Positions 36,830 to 44,496 of a stretch of DNA of 64,000 nt are shown here, piece by piece. Origin of the DNA: Sinomicrobium oceani. Lineage in GTDB: Bacteria; Bacteroidota; Bacteroidia; Flavobacteriales; Flavobacteriaceae. The DNA lies in contig NZ_FPJE01000009.1 of the NCBI RefSeq assembly GCF_900119185.1, forward strand, positions 1-64,000, read 5' to 3'. Positions within the stretch are counted from its first letter, which is position 1, and the number at the start of each line of letters is the position of its first letter. A model generated the notes under the pieces. The model did not search any database and had not been told where the DNA came from. It saw nothing but the letters and a program-made list of their open reading frames with translations. The translations under genes and the position numbers were made by a program.

Positions 36830-37201
36830 TTATATATCGTCAAAGCTCAAATCTGTAAAACTTTCGCTGGAGGCCGTTTCTCCGTTAGCGTCTACGACTT
36901 CTTTTTTGAAATCTTTCTGGTGACGCTCAGAAATAACTTCTTCTCCTTTTTCGTCTATAACGTAGTCGGTCATTTCCCCGAGGATATCTCGGAATGCATC
37001 GAAATCTTCTTTGTACAGATAGATTTTGTGTTTTTTGTAGTGGAAAGAACCATCGTCATGTGTGAATTTTTTACTCTCCGTAATCGTTAGGTAGTAGTCT
37101 CCTGCTTTGGTCTCCCTTACATCAAAAAAATAAGTTCTCCTTCCGGCTCGTAATACTTTTGAGAATATTTCATCTTTCTCAAGTAAATCTTTTTCACTCA
37201 T
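36830..37201 (-). CDS. DUF3276 / PUR family nucleic-acid-binding protein
   Basis: The 123-residue protein has the PUR-alpha-like core: EIFSKVLRAGRRTYFFDVRETKAGDYYLTITESKKF followed by KKHKIYLYKEDFDAFRDILGEMTDYV. PUR repeats bind single-stranded DNA or RNA; the bacterial members dimerise. The C-terminus is acidic (SFTDLSFDDI). I took the internal ATG at 37201 as start, since the upstream 15 residues do not belong to the family pattern. It is often encoded near ABC transporter and leucine dehydrogenase genes in flavobacteria, as here. Confidence 0.92.
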   Translation of the reverse strand: MSEKDLLEKDEIFSKVLRAGRRTYFFDVRETKAGDYYLTITESKKFTHDDGSFHYKKHKIYLYKEDFDAFRDILGEMTDYVIDEKGEEVISERHQKDFKKEVVDANGETASSESFTDLSFDDI

Positions 37202-37282
37202 AATCCCTCTAATCTTAAAATTAGTTGTATAGTTAAACAGAACCAAAAATGTGAAAAAAAATGAAATGAAGCAACAAAAAAC

Positions 37283-39040
37283 TTACATTTCTTTTTCCGA
37301 AAGTTGGCTCAGGTACAGGTCTTTGTAATGTCCTTCCGTATTTATAAGTTGATTATGAGTACCTTGCTGAGCAACAGTGCCGTTCTCCAGAATAATGATT
37401 TTATCGGCGTTGCGGGCCGAGGATATTCTGTGACTCACAATGATTGTCGTTTTCTGCCTGGAGGCCTTGTGCAGGTTTTTCAATATCTTTTCTTCGGTTT
37501 CGGTATCGACCGCGGAGAGGCAGTCATCGAAAAGATATATTTCCGGGTCCTTTATAAGTGCCCGGGCTATGGAAACCCGTTGTTTCTGTCCTCCGCTGAG
37601 TGTAATTCCGCGTTCTCCGAGTACGGTGTCATATTTCTTTGTAAACTTTACAATGTTTTTATGGACTTCCGCACGCTTGGCGGCTTCGATAATTTCCTGG
37701 TCCGTAGCATCCGATTTTCCGAATTTTATATTGTTTTTAATGCTGTCCGAAAAAAGGAATGCTTCCTGCGGTACCGCTCCGATAGCTTTTCTGAGATCGT
37801 AGAGGTTGAGTTGCTCCAGCGGAGTATCGTCAATGCGTATCTCTCCTTCGGTAACGTCGTATAACCTGCCTATAAGATCAAGAATGGTGGATTTTCCCGA
37901 CCCTGTTTTCCCGATAATCGCGAGGGTCTCTCCATGATTAAGAGTGAAAGACAGGTTTTTAAGGGCTGTAATATTGGTGTCTTCATACGTAAAGGTAACA
38001 TTGCGAAACTCTACTTTACCACGAACCGGTGTATGTGCGCTTACCGTATTCCGGATCTGGGGTTCGGTATTCAGGAATTCGTTGATCCGCTTCTGTGAGG
38101 CTTCCGCCCGCTGTACCGTTGAAGTGACCCATCCTACTATGGCTACCGGCCAGGTGAGCATGGCAATATAAATAATGAATTCCGCTATAATACCGACGGT
38201 GGCAATTTCGCCATCGATATACTGCTTTCCGCCGATGTAGATCGCTATGGTGCTGCTTATCCCGATAAGCAGGGTCATCAAAGGCATGAACCAGGCCTCT
38301 ACACGTGCCAGATCCATACTTTTTTGTCTGCCGTCCTCGGCCAGGATCTCCGATTCCCGGTTGATTCGAGGTTCTATACCATAAGCTTTGATCACGAAAA
38401 TCCCGGAAAAAGTCTCCTGGGAAAATGTGGAAAGCGTAGACAGGTATTGCTGGACTACCGTACTTTTTTTATGGATAATCTTGCTGATCCTGTAAATAAG
38501 AAAAGAAAGAAAGGGCAGGGGAACAAGACAGTAAAATGCCATGGTCGGCGATTTGTAGAACATGATCGGTACTACACAGACAAAGAGTGTGAACGTCTGT
38601 ATGCTGTACATCACTGCCGGGCCGGCATACATCCGTACCTGGTTGACGTCTTCACTGATCCGGTTCATAAGATCTCCCGTCCGGTTTTTCTTGTAAAAAT
38701 TGAGCGACAGGTTTTCGTAATGCCTGAAGATCTCATTTTTCAGATCATATTCTATATAACGGGAGATGTTGATAATCGTCTGCCGCATCAGAAAAGTAAA
38801 GAATGCCGAAAGCAGGGCAGACCCTATGATAATGAGAATATACGTCAGTAACGTAGACTGCAGGGCATCCTTATCCGGGTTTTCAGCCTTCAAAAACTGC
38901 TCTACGGTAGCGATAGATTTGCTGATGTATGGCGGCATGACCAGGGAAAATATCCTGGCTATGATAGTGATAATGATGCCGATAAGGAGTTTTGCCTTAT
39001 ACTTTTTAAAGTATTTGTTAATGTATTTTAATTCCTTCAT
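37283..39040 (-). CDS. ABC exporter, fused membrane and ATPase domains
   Basis: The 585-residue half-transporter has an N-terminal six-helix domain (about 15-310) and a C-terminal nucleotide-binding domain (about 335-575). The ATPase shows Walker A IGKTGSGKST, Q-loop GAVPQEAFLFSDSI, signature LSGGQKQR, Walker B IYLFDDCLSAVD and the switch His in IIVSHRISS. The architecture is that of MsbA/LmrA-type multidrug or lipid exporters. It probably works as a homodimer, as no second half-transporter is adjacent. Substrate unknown. An Asp in DDCLSAVD replaces the more usual second Glu after Walker B, as in some half-transporters that hydrolyse ATP at one site. Confidence 0.93.
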   Translation of the reverse strand: MKELKYINKYFKKYKAKLLIGIIITIIARIFSLVMPPYISKSIATVEQFLKAENPDKDALQSTLLTYILIIIGSALLSAFFTFLMRQTIINISRYIEYDLKNEIFRHYENLSLNFYKKNRTGDLMNRISEDVNQVRMYAGPAVMYSIQTFTLFVCVVPIMFYKSPTMAFYCLVPLPFLSFLIYRISKIIHKKSTVVQQYLSTLSTFSQETFSGIFVIKAYGIEPRINRESEILAEDGRQKSMDLARVEAWFMPLMTLLIGISSTIAIYIGGKQYIDGEIATVGIIAEFIIYIAMLTWPVAIVGWVTSTVQRAEASQKRINEFLNTEPQIRNTVSAHTPVRGKVEFRNVTFTYEDTNITALKNLSFTLNHGETLAIIGKTGSGKSTILDLIGRLYDVTEGEIRIDDTPLEQLNLYDLRKAIGAVPQEAFLFSDSIKNNIKFGKSDATDQEIIEAAKRAEVHKNIVKFTKKYDTVLGERGITLSGGQKQRVSIARALIKDPEIYLFDDCLSAVDTETEEKILKNLHKASRQKTTIIVSHRISSARNADKIIILENGTVAQQGTHNQLINTEGHYKDLYLSQLSEKEM

Positions 39041-39178
39041 AAAAATATGGAAAAGAATAGTTGTTTTAATAAATCGTCAGTTTGACAGGTGTATTTTTTA
39101 TAAATCATCAATTACTTTGTATTTTTGTGTGTTGATTTTGTGAAATGCTCAATACTTGAAAATAAAAACCAAAGAATA

Positions 39179-40282
39179 ATGAATACAGATATCTTACATG
39201 CCGGCGAACTTAAAAAAGCAGACCCGGTTTTCGGCCAACTTTCGTTTGACGATCACGAGCAGATCGTATTCTGTAACGACAAAGATACAGGATTAAAAGC
39301 AATAATCGGTATTCATAATACCGTATTGGGACCGGCACTCGGAGGTACGAGAATGTGGAATTACAATTCGGAATGGGAGGCTCTTAACGATGTGCTCCGC
39401 CTTTCCCGTGGGATGACATTCAAGTCTGCCATCACAGGACTAAATCTCGGTGGAGGAAAAGCAGTGATCATAGGAGATGCAAAGACCCGTAAGACCCCGG
39501 AACTTATGCGCAGGTTCGGAGAATTCGTCAATACGCTCGGCGGTAAATATATCACGGCAGAAGATGTGGGTATGGAAACTTCCGATATGGATCTCGTACG
39601 GGATGTTACACCTTATGTTACGGGTGTTTCCGAGTCGAGAGGAGGAGCAGGAAATCCTTCGCCCATAACTGCGTATGGCGTATATATGGGGATGAAGGCT
39701 GCTGCCGCACACCGTTTCGGAACGGATAAGCTTGAAGGAAAGCAGGTGCTGGTACAGGGCATCGGTCATGTAGGAGAGTCTCTTGTGGAGCATCTGACCA
39801 AAGAAGGTGCAAGGGTATTTATAACCGATATCAATGAAGACCGCTTGCAGGAAGTAAGCAAAAAATACGGAGCTGTTATTTATGCGGGAGATGACCTGTA
39901 CACGGCAGCAGTCGATATCTATGCGCCCTGTGCGCTCGGAGCAACCATAAATGATGATACGGTGTACAAGATCAAGGCAGGGGTTGTGGCCGGAGCAGCG
40001 AATAACCAGCTTGCCGATGAGAACAGACACGGTAAGATACTGATGGAAAGAGGAATTGCCTATGCACCTGATTTTCTGATCAACGCAGGAGGTATCATCA
40101 ATGTGTATGCCGAGCTCGAAGGATACGGAAAAGATGAGATTATCAGAAAAACCGAGAATATCTATACTACGACCCTCGAAATATTTGCGCACTCCGCCAA
40201 AAACGGATGCTCGACACATCAATCGGCCCTGCGTGTTGCTCAAGGCAGAATTGATGCCAGAAAGCAGGGGAAAGGCGCATAA
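39179..40282 (+). CDS. Leucine dehydrogenase (Glu/Leu/Phe/Val dehydrogenase family)
   Basis: The 367-residue enzyme oxidatively deaminates branched-chain amino acids with NAD+. The substrate domain has GPALGGTRMWNY and the catalytic Lys in GLNLGGGKAVIIGD. The NAD-binding Rossmann motif is VLVQGIGHVGESLVEHL. The length and GAGNPSPITAYGVYMGMKAAA are typical of leucine dehydrogenases. I chose ATG 39179, because the preceding 18 codons belong to the leader. A TATTTTTG box lies at 39120-39127. Its activity fits a leucine catabolic route ending in HMG-CoA lyase (19107). Confidence 0.94.
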   Translation: MNTDILHAGELKKADPVFGQLSFDDHEQIVFCNDKDTGLKAIIGIHNTVLGPALGGTRMWNYNSEWEALNDVLRLSRGMTFKSAITGLNLGGGKAVIIGDAKTRKTPELMRRFGEFVNTLGGKYITAEDVGMETSDMDLVRDVTPYVTGVSESRGGAGNPSPITAYGVYMGMKAAAAHRFGTDKLEGKQVLVQGIGHVGESLVEHLTKEGARVFITDINEDRLQEVSKKYGAVIYAGDDLYTAAVDIYAPCALGATINDDTVYKIKAGVVAGAANNQLADENRHGKILMERGIAYAPDFLINAGGIINVYAELEGYGKDEIIRKTENIYTTTLEIFAHSAKNGCSTHQSALRVAQGRIDARKQGKGA

Positions 40283-40326
40283 ATTCAGGGGACTGCGCGA
40301 AAATTCCGATTTGGTAACATAAAAAC

Positions 40327-40358
40327 TTGGAATTTGCGACAGGAAACTATTATTTTTG
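40327..40358 (+). promoter_or_regulatory. Promoter of nusB operon
   Basis: TTGG at 40327-40330 and TATTTTTG at 40351-40358, 20 bases apart, fit the -33/-7 consensus of Bacteroidota. Confidence 0.6.
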
Positions 40359-40361
40359 CAG

Positions 40362-40384
40362 GGCGAAAGAATATTTCTTTCGCC
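40362..40384 (+). promoter_or_regulatory. Hairpin in the nusB leader
   Basis: GGCGAAAGAA pairs perfectly with TTCTTTCGCC over 10 bp with a 3-base loop, a few bases after the predicted transcription start. It is followed by TTAACTTTTTT. It resembles an attenuator, and the downstream gene encodes the antitermination factor NusB. Autoregulation is a hypothesis. Confidence 0.5.
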
Positions 40385-40417
40385 TTAACTTTTTTAAAGG
40401 CAACAAGTTCTTTTTAT

Positions 40418-41362
40418 ATGTTAACAAGAAGACATATTCGGGTAAAGGTCATGCAGTCTATCTATGCGCTGACCCAGGCCGAAAAAACCGATCTGGACAA
40501 GGAAGAAAAATTCCTTTCCATGAGCATGGAGAATATGTATAACCTCTACCTGGTATTGCTGAGCCTTTTGGTGGAAATGCAGAAAATAGGTGCATACCAG
40601 CTCAATGCTTCCGAGAAAAAATATCTCGCCACCGAAGCGGAGAAAAATCCCAACAGGAAATTTATAGAGAATAAAGTACTGGAGCTGCTATCCGAAAATA
40701 CCCTGCTGGCGGAAGAACTTAAAAACCGTAAGCTCAACAACTGGTACCTGGATGAAGAGTATGTGAAAGTGCTGTACAGGGAGATGGAAAAGAGCGATTT
40801 TTATGCCAGGTATATGGCAACGCGTACTTCTTCTTTTAAAGAGGATAAGGAGTTTCTTCAGGACCTTTATAAGGAGGTGATCGCCCCTAATGAAAAGCTT
40901 TACGACTACATAGAAGATTACAATCTCACCTGGATCGATGATCTTCCGCTGGTCAATACTTTTATTCTCAAGCAACTCAGAAAGGTCAAGCCCGGAGATC
41001 CCGAAAGTTATTTTCTTCCCCGTCTGTTCAAGGACGAAGAAGACAAGATGTTTTCGAGGCAGCTCTTTCGCAAGACCGTGCTCAATGAGGAAACGCTGCA
41101 AAAGGAAATTTCCGGAAAAACGCCGAACTGGGATACGGACAGGATCGCTGAAGTCGATGAAGTACTTCTGAAAATGGCGATATGTGAGTTCCTGAAGTTT
41201 CCATCCATCCCCGTAAAGGTCACGATCAATGAGTACCTGGAAATCGCCAAGGAATACTCCACCCCTAAGAGTAGTATCTTTATCAACGGTATCCTGGATA
41301 AACTGGTTAAGGATTTCGAAACAGGAAATAAATTGAACAAGGTGGGAAGAGGATTAATGTAA
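40418..41362 (+). CDS. nusB: Transcription antitermination factor NusB
   Basis: The 314-residue Bacteroidota-type NusB is about twice the length of the E. coli protein. The N-terminus (LTRRHIRVKVMQSIYALTQ) is the usual first NusB helix. The canonical C-terminal half (about 200-310) includes WDTDRIAEVDEVLLKMAICEFLKFPSIPVKVTINEYLEIAKEYSTPKSSIFINGILDKL. The middle helical insertion is characteristic of Bacteroidota NusB. NusB with NusE binds boxA RNA and promotes rRNA antitermination. It starts a nusB-DUF1573-yajC operon typical of the phylum. The ATG at 40418 is preferred over the GTG/ATG upstream because it lies after the leader hairpin. Confidence 0.95.
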   Translation: MLTRRHIRVKVMQSIYALTQAEKTDLDKEEKFLSMSMENMYNLYLVLLSLLVEMQKIGAYQLNASEKKYLATEAEKNPNRKFIENKVLELLSENTLLAEELKNRKLNNWYLDEEYVKVLYREMEKSDFYARYMATRTSSFKEDKEFLQDLYKEVIAPNEKLYDYIEDYNLTWIDDLPLVNTFILKQLRKVKPGDPESYFLPRLFKDEEDKMFSRQLFRKTVLNEETLQKEISGKTPNWDTDRIAEVDEVLLKMAICEFLKFPSIPVKVTINEYLEIAKEYSTPKSSIFINGILDKLVKDFETGNKLNKVGRGLM

Positions 41363-41427
41363 TATTGCTTATTTTTATGCCCGTCACAGAAAAATAAATA
41401 GTTAAATCCCAAAAATAACAGCGTGAT

Positions 41428-41874
41428 ATGAAAAAAGTTTTGTTTGCCATAGCACTGGTAGCACTGGTTTTTACTTCGTGTAAAAAAGATGCGGCCAATA
41501 AAGTGAAATCCGAAAACGTAGAACAGGCTGCGGCACGAGATAAAGCAGCAGGAAAACTACCCGTTCTCGAATTTGAGAAAAAAGAACATGATTTCGGCAA
41601 TATCAAGCGCGGTACGGCGGTAGAAACCGTATTTAAATTTACCAATACCGGAGATGCTCCGCTGATTATTACCAATGCAACCAGCAGTTGTGGGTGTACG
41701 ATCCCGGAATTTCCCAAGGATAAACCTATAGCTCCGGGAGAAACCGGAGAGTTACTGGTAAAATACAATGGTTCTGGGATTAATCAGATCACCAAAACCG
41801 TTACCGTAACCACCAATACCGAAAAAGGTAGCGAGCAGGTGAGGATCAAAGCTTTTGTAGAAGAATCCGAGTAA
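41428..41874 (+). CDS. DUF1573 lipoprotein
   Basis: The 148-residue protein starts with a lipoprotein signal (ALVALVFTSCKKD, Cys about 17). The DUF1573 Ig-like domain spans about 45-145 (FEKKEHDFGNIKRGTAVETVFKFTNTGDAPLIITNATSSCGCTIPEFPKDKPIAPGETGELLVKY). The SSCGCT motif is diagnostic. The role is unknown; the domain is widespread in Bacteroidota envelope proteins. It sits 65 bp after nusB and 33 bp before yajC, so is part of that transcript. Confidence 0.93.
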   Translation: MKKVLFAIALVALVFTSCKKDAANKVKSENVEQAAARDKAAGKLPVLEFEKKEHDFGNIKRGTAVETVFKFTNTGDAPLIITNATSSCGCTIPEFPKDKPIAPGETGELLVKYNGSGINQITKTVTVTTNTEKGSEQVRIKAFVEESE

Positions 41875-41907
41875 GTACCAAAAAACAGAAATTTTTTAAT
41901 TTTATAT

Positions 41908-42216
41908 ATGGAATCAATTAGTAGTCTGGCCCCCTTTTTATTAATGTTTGTGGTGATCTATTTTTTCATGATCCGTCCGCAAATGAAGCGCCAGAAACAG
42001 GAAAAGAAATTTGCCGCCGAGCTTAAAAAAGGAGATAAGGTAATAACCAAGAGCGGAATGCACGGGAAAGTTGTCGAGTTGAATGACAGCGATTCTTCTT
42101 GTGTGATAGAAACCCTTGCGGGAAAAATAAAATTCGAAAGATCTGCTATTTCTATGGAAATGAGTCAGAAATTGAACACCGTGGCCGAAAAGCCGGTAGT
42201 GAAGGAGAAAAAGTAA
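41908..42216 (+). CDS. yajC: Preprotein translocase subunit YajC
   Basis: The 102-residue inner-membrane protein has one N-terminal helix (SSLAPFLLMFVVIYFFMI) directly followed by RPQMKRQKQEKKFAAELKKGDKVITKSGMHGKVVELND, the conserved YajC core. YajC associates with SecDF and stimulates protein export through SecYEG. It is the last gene of the nusB operon; a bidirectional terminator follows. Confidence 0.95.
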   Translation: MESISSLAPFLLMFVVIYFFMIRPQMKRQKQEKKFAAELKKGDKVITKSGMHGKVVELNDSDSSCVIETLAGKIKFERSAISMEMSQKLNTVAEKPVVKEKK

Positions 42217-42241
42217 GCGGAAACCATGTTTTCCTGCAAAT

Positions 42242-42280
42242 AACAAAGCCGATGGATGTCCATCGGCTTTGTTATTTTGT
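42242..42280. terminator. Bidirectional terminator between yajC and pepT
   Basis: AACAAAGCCGATGG and CCATCGGCTTTGTT form a perfect 14-bp stem with a 4-base loop in a convergent junction, with T-rich flanks on both sides. Confidence 0.93.
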
Positions 42281-42303
42281 TAGGTATTCTCATTCTCTGC
42301 AGA

Positions 42304-43554
42304 TTAGTTGTTCTCAGCAGAGGAAGCGCCGTATCGCTCCGCAGTACGCCGGGCGATCTTTACGATAACTTCGATGGCTTTTTGCATACTTTCCACAGGT
42401 ATATATTCGTATTTTCCATGAAAATTATGACCGCCTGCAAATATATTCGGGCAAGGCAGCCCCATGTAGGATAGCTGGGAACCGTCGGTGCCTCCGCGTA
42501 TCGGTTTTATGAGCGGTTCTATTCCTGCATCTCTCATGGCCTCTTCTGCGATCTCCACGATATGGAAGACAGGTTCTATCTTCTCTTTCATATTGTAATA
42601 CTGGTCCTTGATCTCCAGGGAAATCACATGGCCGTGTTTGAAATTGAGTTCATTGGTTATTTTTTGTAAGAGTTCTTTCCGCGCTTCGAACTTGTCGAAG
42701 TCATGATCCCGGACGATACCCTCGAGCACGGTTTTTTCCACATCCCCGGTAATGTGTGAAAAATGAAAAAAACCTTCCGTACCTTCCGTTTGCTGCGGGG
42801 TTTCCCGGGGGGGTAACATATTGGCAAACTTGTTGGCTATGACCATAGAATTGACCATTTTGCCTTTGGCGTATCCCGGGTGGACACTCTTTCCTTTGAT
42901 GGTTACGGTAACACCGGCCGCATTGAAGTTTTCGTATTCCAGTTCGCCGATCTGGCTGCCATCCATAGTGTAGGCCCATTCAGCACCGAATTTTTCAACA
43001 TTAAATTTGGCAGCCCCCCGACCGATTTCTTCATCCGGGGTAAAGGCAATACGTATTTTGCCGTGTTTTATTTCAGGATGTCCGATAAGGTATTCCATAG
43101 CGGTGACAATCTCGGTGATCCCCGCTTTATCGTCTGCCCCGAGAAGCGAAGTTCCGTCCGTGACAATCAGGGTTTGTCCCTTATATAAAAGAAGGTCTTC
43201 GAAATAACGCGGGGAAAGGATGATGTTTTCCTTTTCGTGGAGCACGATATCCTTACCGTTATATTTTTCGATGATTCTCGGTTTTACATTGGTTCCGTTA
43301 AAATCCGGCGAAGTATCCATGTGCGAAATAAATCCGATTACGGGTACCTCTTCGTCCGTATTGGCCGGAAGTGTAGCCATAACGTAGCCATACTCGTCAA
43401 CGGAAACATCCTGCATACCTATGTCTTTGAGCTCTTCGACCAGGCGGTTGGCCAGTATCCACTGTTTGGCCGTACTCGGAGTGGCGTCAGATTTGGGATC
43501 GGACTGGGTGTCTATGGTGACATAGCTGATAAAGCGGTCTATAATATTTTGCAT
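42304..43554 (-). CDS. pepT: Peptidase T (tripeptidase, M20 family)
   Basis: The 416-residue cytosolic metallopeptidase removes N-terminal residues from tripeptides. Metal ligands are visible: His in [12 protein letters not shown], Asp in [11 protein letters not shown], Glu pair in [13 protein letters not shown], Asp in [17 protein letters not shown], and the terminal His in [17 protein letters not shown]. The length and the sequence order match PepT. It forms a single-gene unit. Confidence 0.95.
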   Translation of the reverse strand: MQNIIDRFISYVTIDTQSDPKSDATPSTAKQWILANRLVEELKDIGMQDVSVDEYGYVMATLPANTDEEVPVIGFISHMDTSPDFNGTNVKPRIIEKYNGKDIVLHEKENIILSPRYFEDLLLYKGQTLIVTDGTSLLGADDKAGITEIVTAMEYLIGHPEIKHGKIRIAFTPDEEIGRGAAKFNVEKFGAEWAYTMDGSQIGELEYENFNAAGVTVTIKGKSVHPGYAKGKMVNSMVIANKFANMLPPRETPQQTEGTEGFFHFSHITGDVEKTVLEGIVRDHDFDKFEARKELLQKITNELNFKHGHVISLEIKDQYYNMKEKIEPVFHIVEIAEEAMRDAGIEPLIKPIRGGTDGSQLSYMGLPCPNIFAGGHNFHGKYEYIPVESMQKAIEVIVKIARRTAERYGASSAENN

Positions 43555-43695
43555 GCGGAAATTTTTTACGAAAGTACTGCGAATGAAGAAGATTTTAAAA
43601 TTTAGTTTGTACCTCCGTATTTTTTAAAGTTGCTTATGTGGGCCGGGCCGGAAAAAATGGGTAAGTTTACGATCAGCATTTAAAGTTTATTAGGT

Positions 43696-44316
43696 ATGGA
43701 TGATGACATTCTCAATATGTTGAAACGTCTGCGTGCTATAGCGGATACGGGATTGCTATATGCCAAAGATGATTATGATATAGAGCGCTACGAAGAGATA
43801 CGGGAACTCAATACCAGGCTTATGGGGAAATACACCGGCCACGAAAAGAAAAACCTCGTAAAAATGTTCCCGGCGGTAACGGATTACCCGACGGCAAAAG
43901 TGGATGTCCGCGGATTGGTACTTTCGCCGGATCGCGGGATCTTACTGGTTCGGGAACGTGCGGATGGCAAATGGTCGCTTCCCGGGGGATGGGCGGATAT
44001 CGGCTTTACACCCTCCGAAACGATAATCAAGGAATTTGAAGAAGAAACCGGCCTGGATGTCCGGCCTGTCAGACTTCTGGGGGTTATGGATAAAAAAATG
44101 CATCCACATCCGCCACAGCCGTTCTATGTGTATAAAATGGTGTTTTATTGCGAAACGCTATCCGGTACATTGCAAAAAGGTTTCGATGTGCTCGATGTCG
44201 GTTATTTCAGTATCAATGCCTTACCGGAGTTGTCCGAAGACCGTATCCTGAAAAGCCAGATCGAAATGTTGTATCGCAAAGTGATTTCGGAAGACAAAGT
44301 ACCTTATTTTGATTAG
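43696..44316 (+). CDS. NUDIX hydrolase with N-terminal helical domain
   Basis: The 206-residue protein has an N-terminal helical NUDIX_N-type segment (about 1-60, DILNMLKRLRAIADTGLLYAKDDYDIERYEEI). A NUDIX fold follows, with the box GGWADIGFTPSETIIKEFEEETGL. The box keeps the catalytic EEETG core, but Phe occupies the usual Glu in GE and Lys replaces Arg, as in the ADP-ribose pyrophosphatase/NUDIX_N group. Substrate may be an ADP-sugar or nucleoside diphosphate derivative. It stands alone between pepT and a TonB receptor, with no operon partner. Confidence 0.9.
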   Translation: MDDDILNMLKRLRAIADTGLLYAKDDYDIERYEEIRELNTRLMGKYTGHEKKNLVKMFPAVTDYPTAKVDVRGLVLSPDRGILLVRERADGKWSLPGGWADIGFTPSETIIKEFEEETGLDVRPVRLLGVMDKKMHPHPPQPFYVYKMVFYCETLSGTLQKGFDVLDVGYFSINALPELSEDRILKSQIEMLYRKVISEDKVPYFD

Positions 44317-44450
44317 GGGACGATACATTGATTTGCTCGTTAGCCCTTCCTGCTTACAGAACTATGAGGCTACGGACAAAACAACGACAACACTGTCAAA
44401 CGGCAGACGGCTCAGTGCCTTATGTCCGTAAAGTTCTGCCCATAAAAAAA

Positions 44451-44480
44451 CAGGCCGCCTGAAAAAGGTGGCCTGCTTCT
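44451..44480 (-). terminator. Terminator of the outer-membrane beta-barrel receptor gene
   Basis: On the minus strand CAGGCCACC and GGCGGCCTG pair (one G-U) around TTTTTCA, followed by seven T; it lies 17 bp beyond the stop. Confidence 0.9.
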
Positions 44481-44496
44481 TTTAAAAACCTATTAA

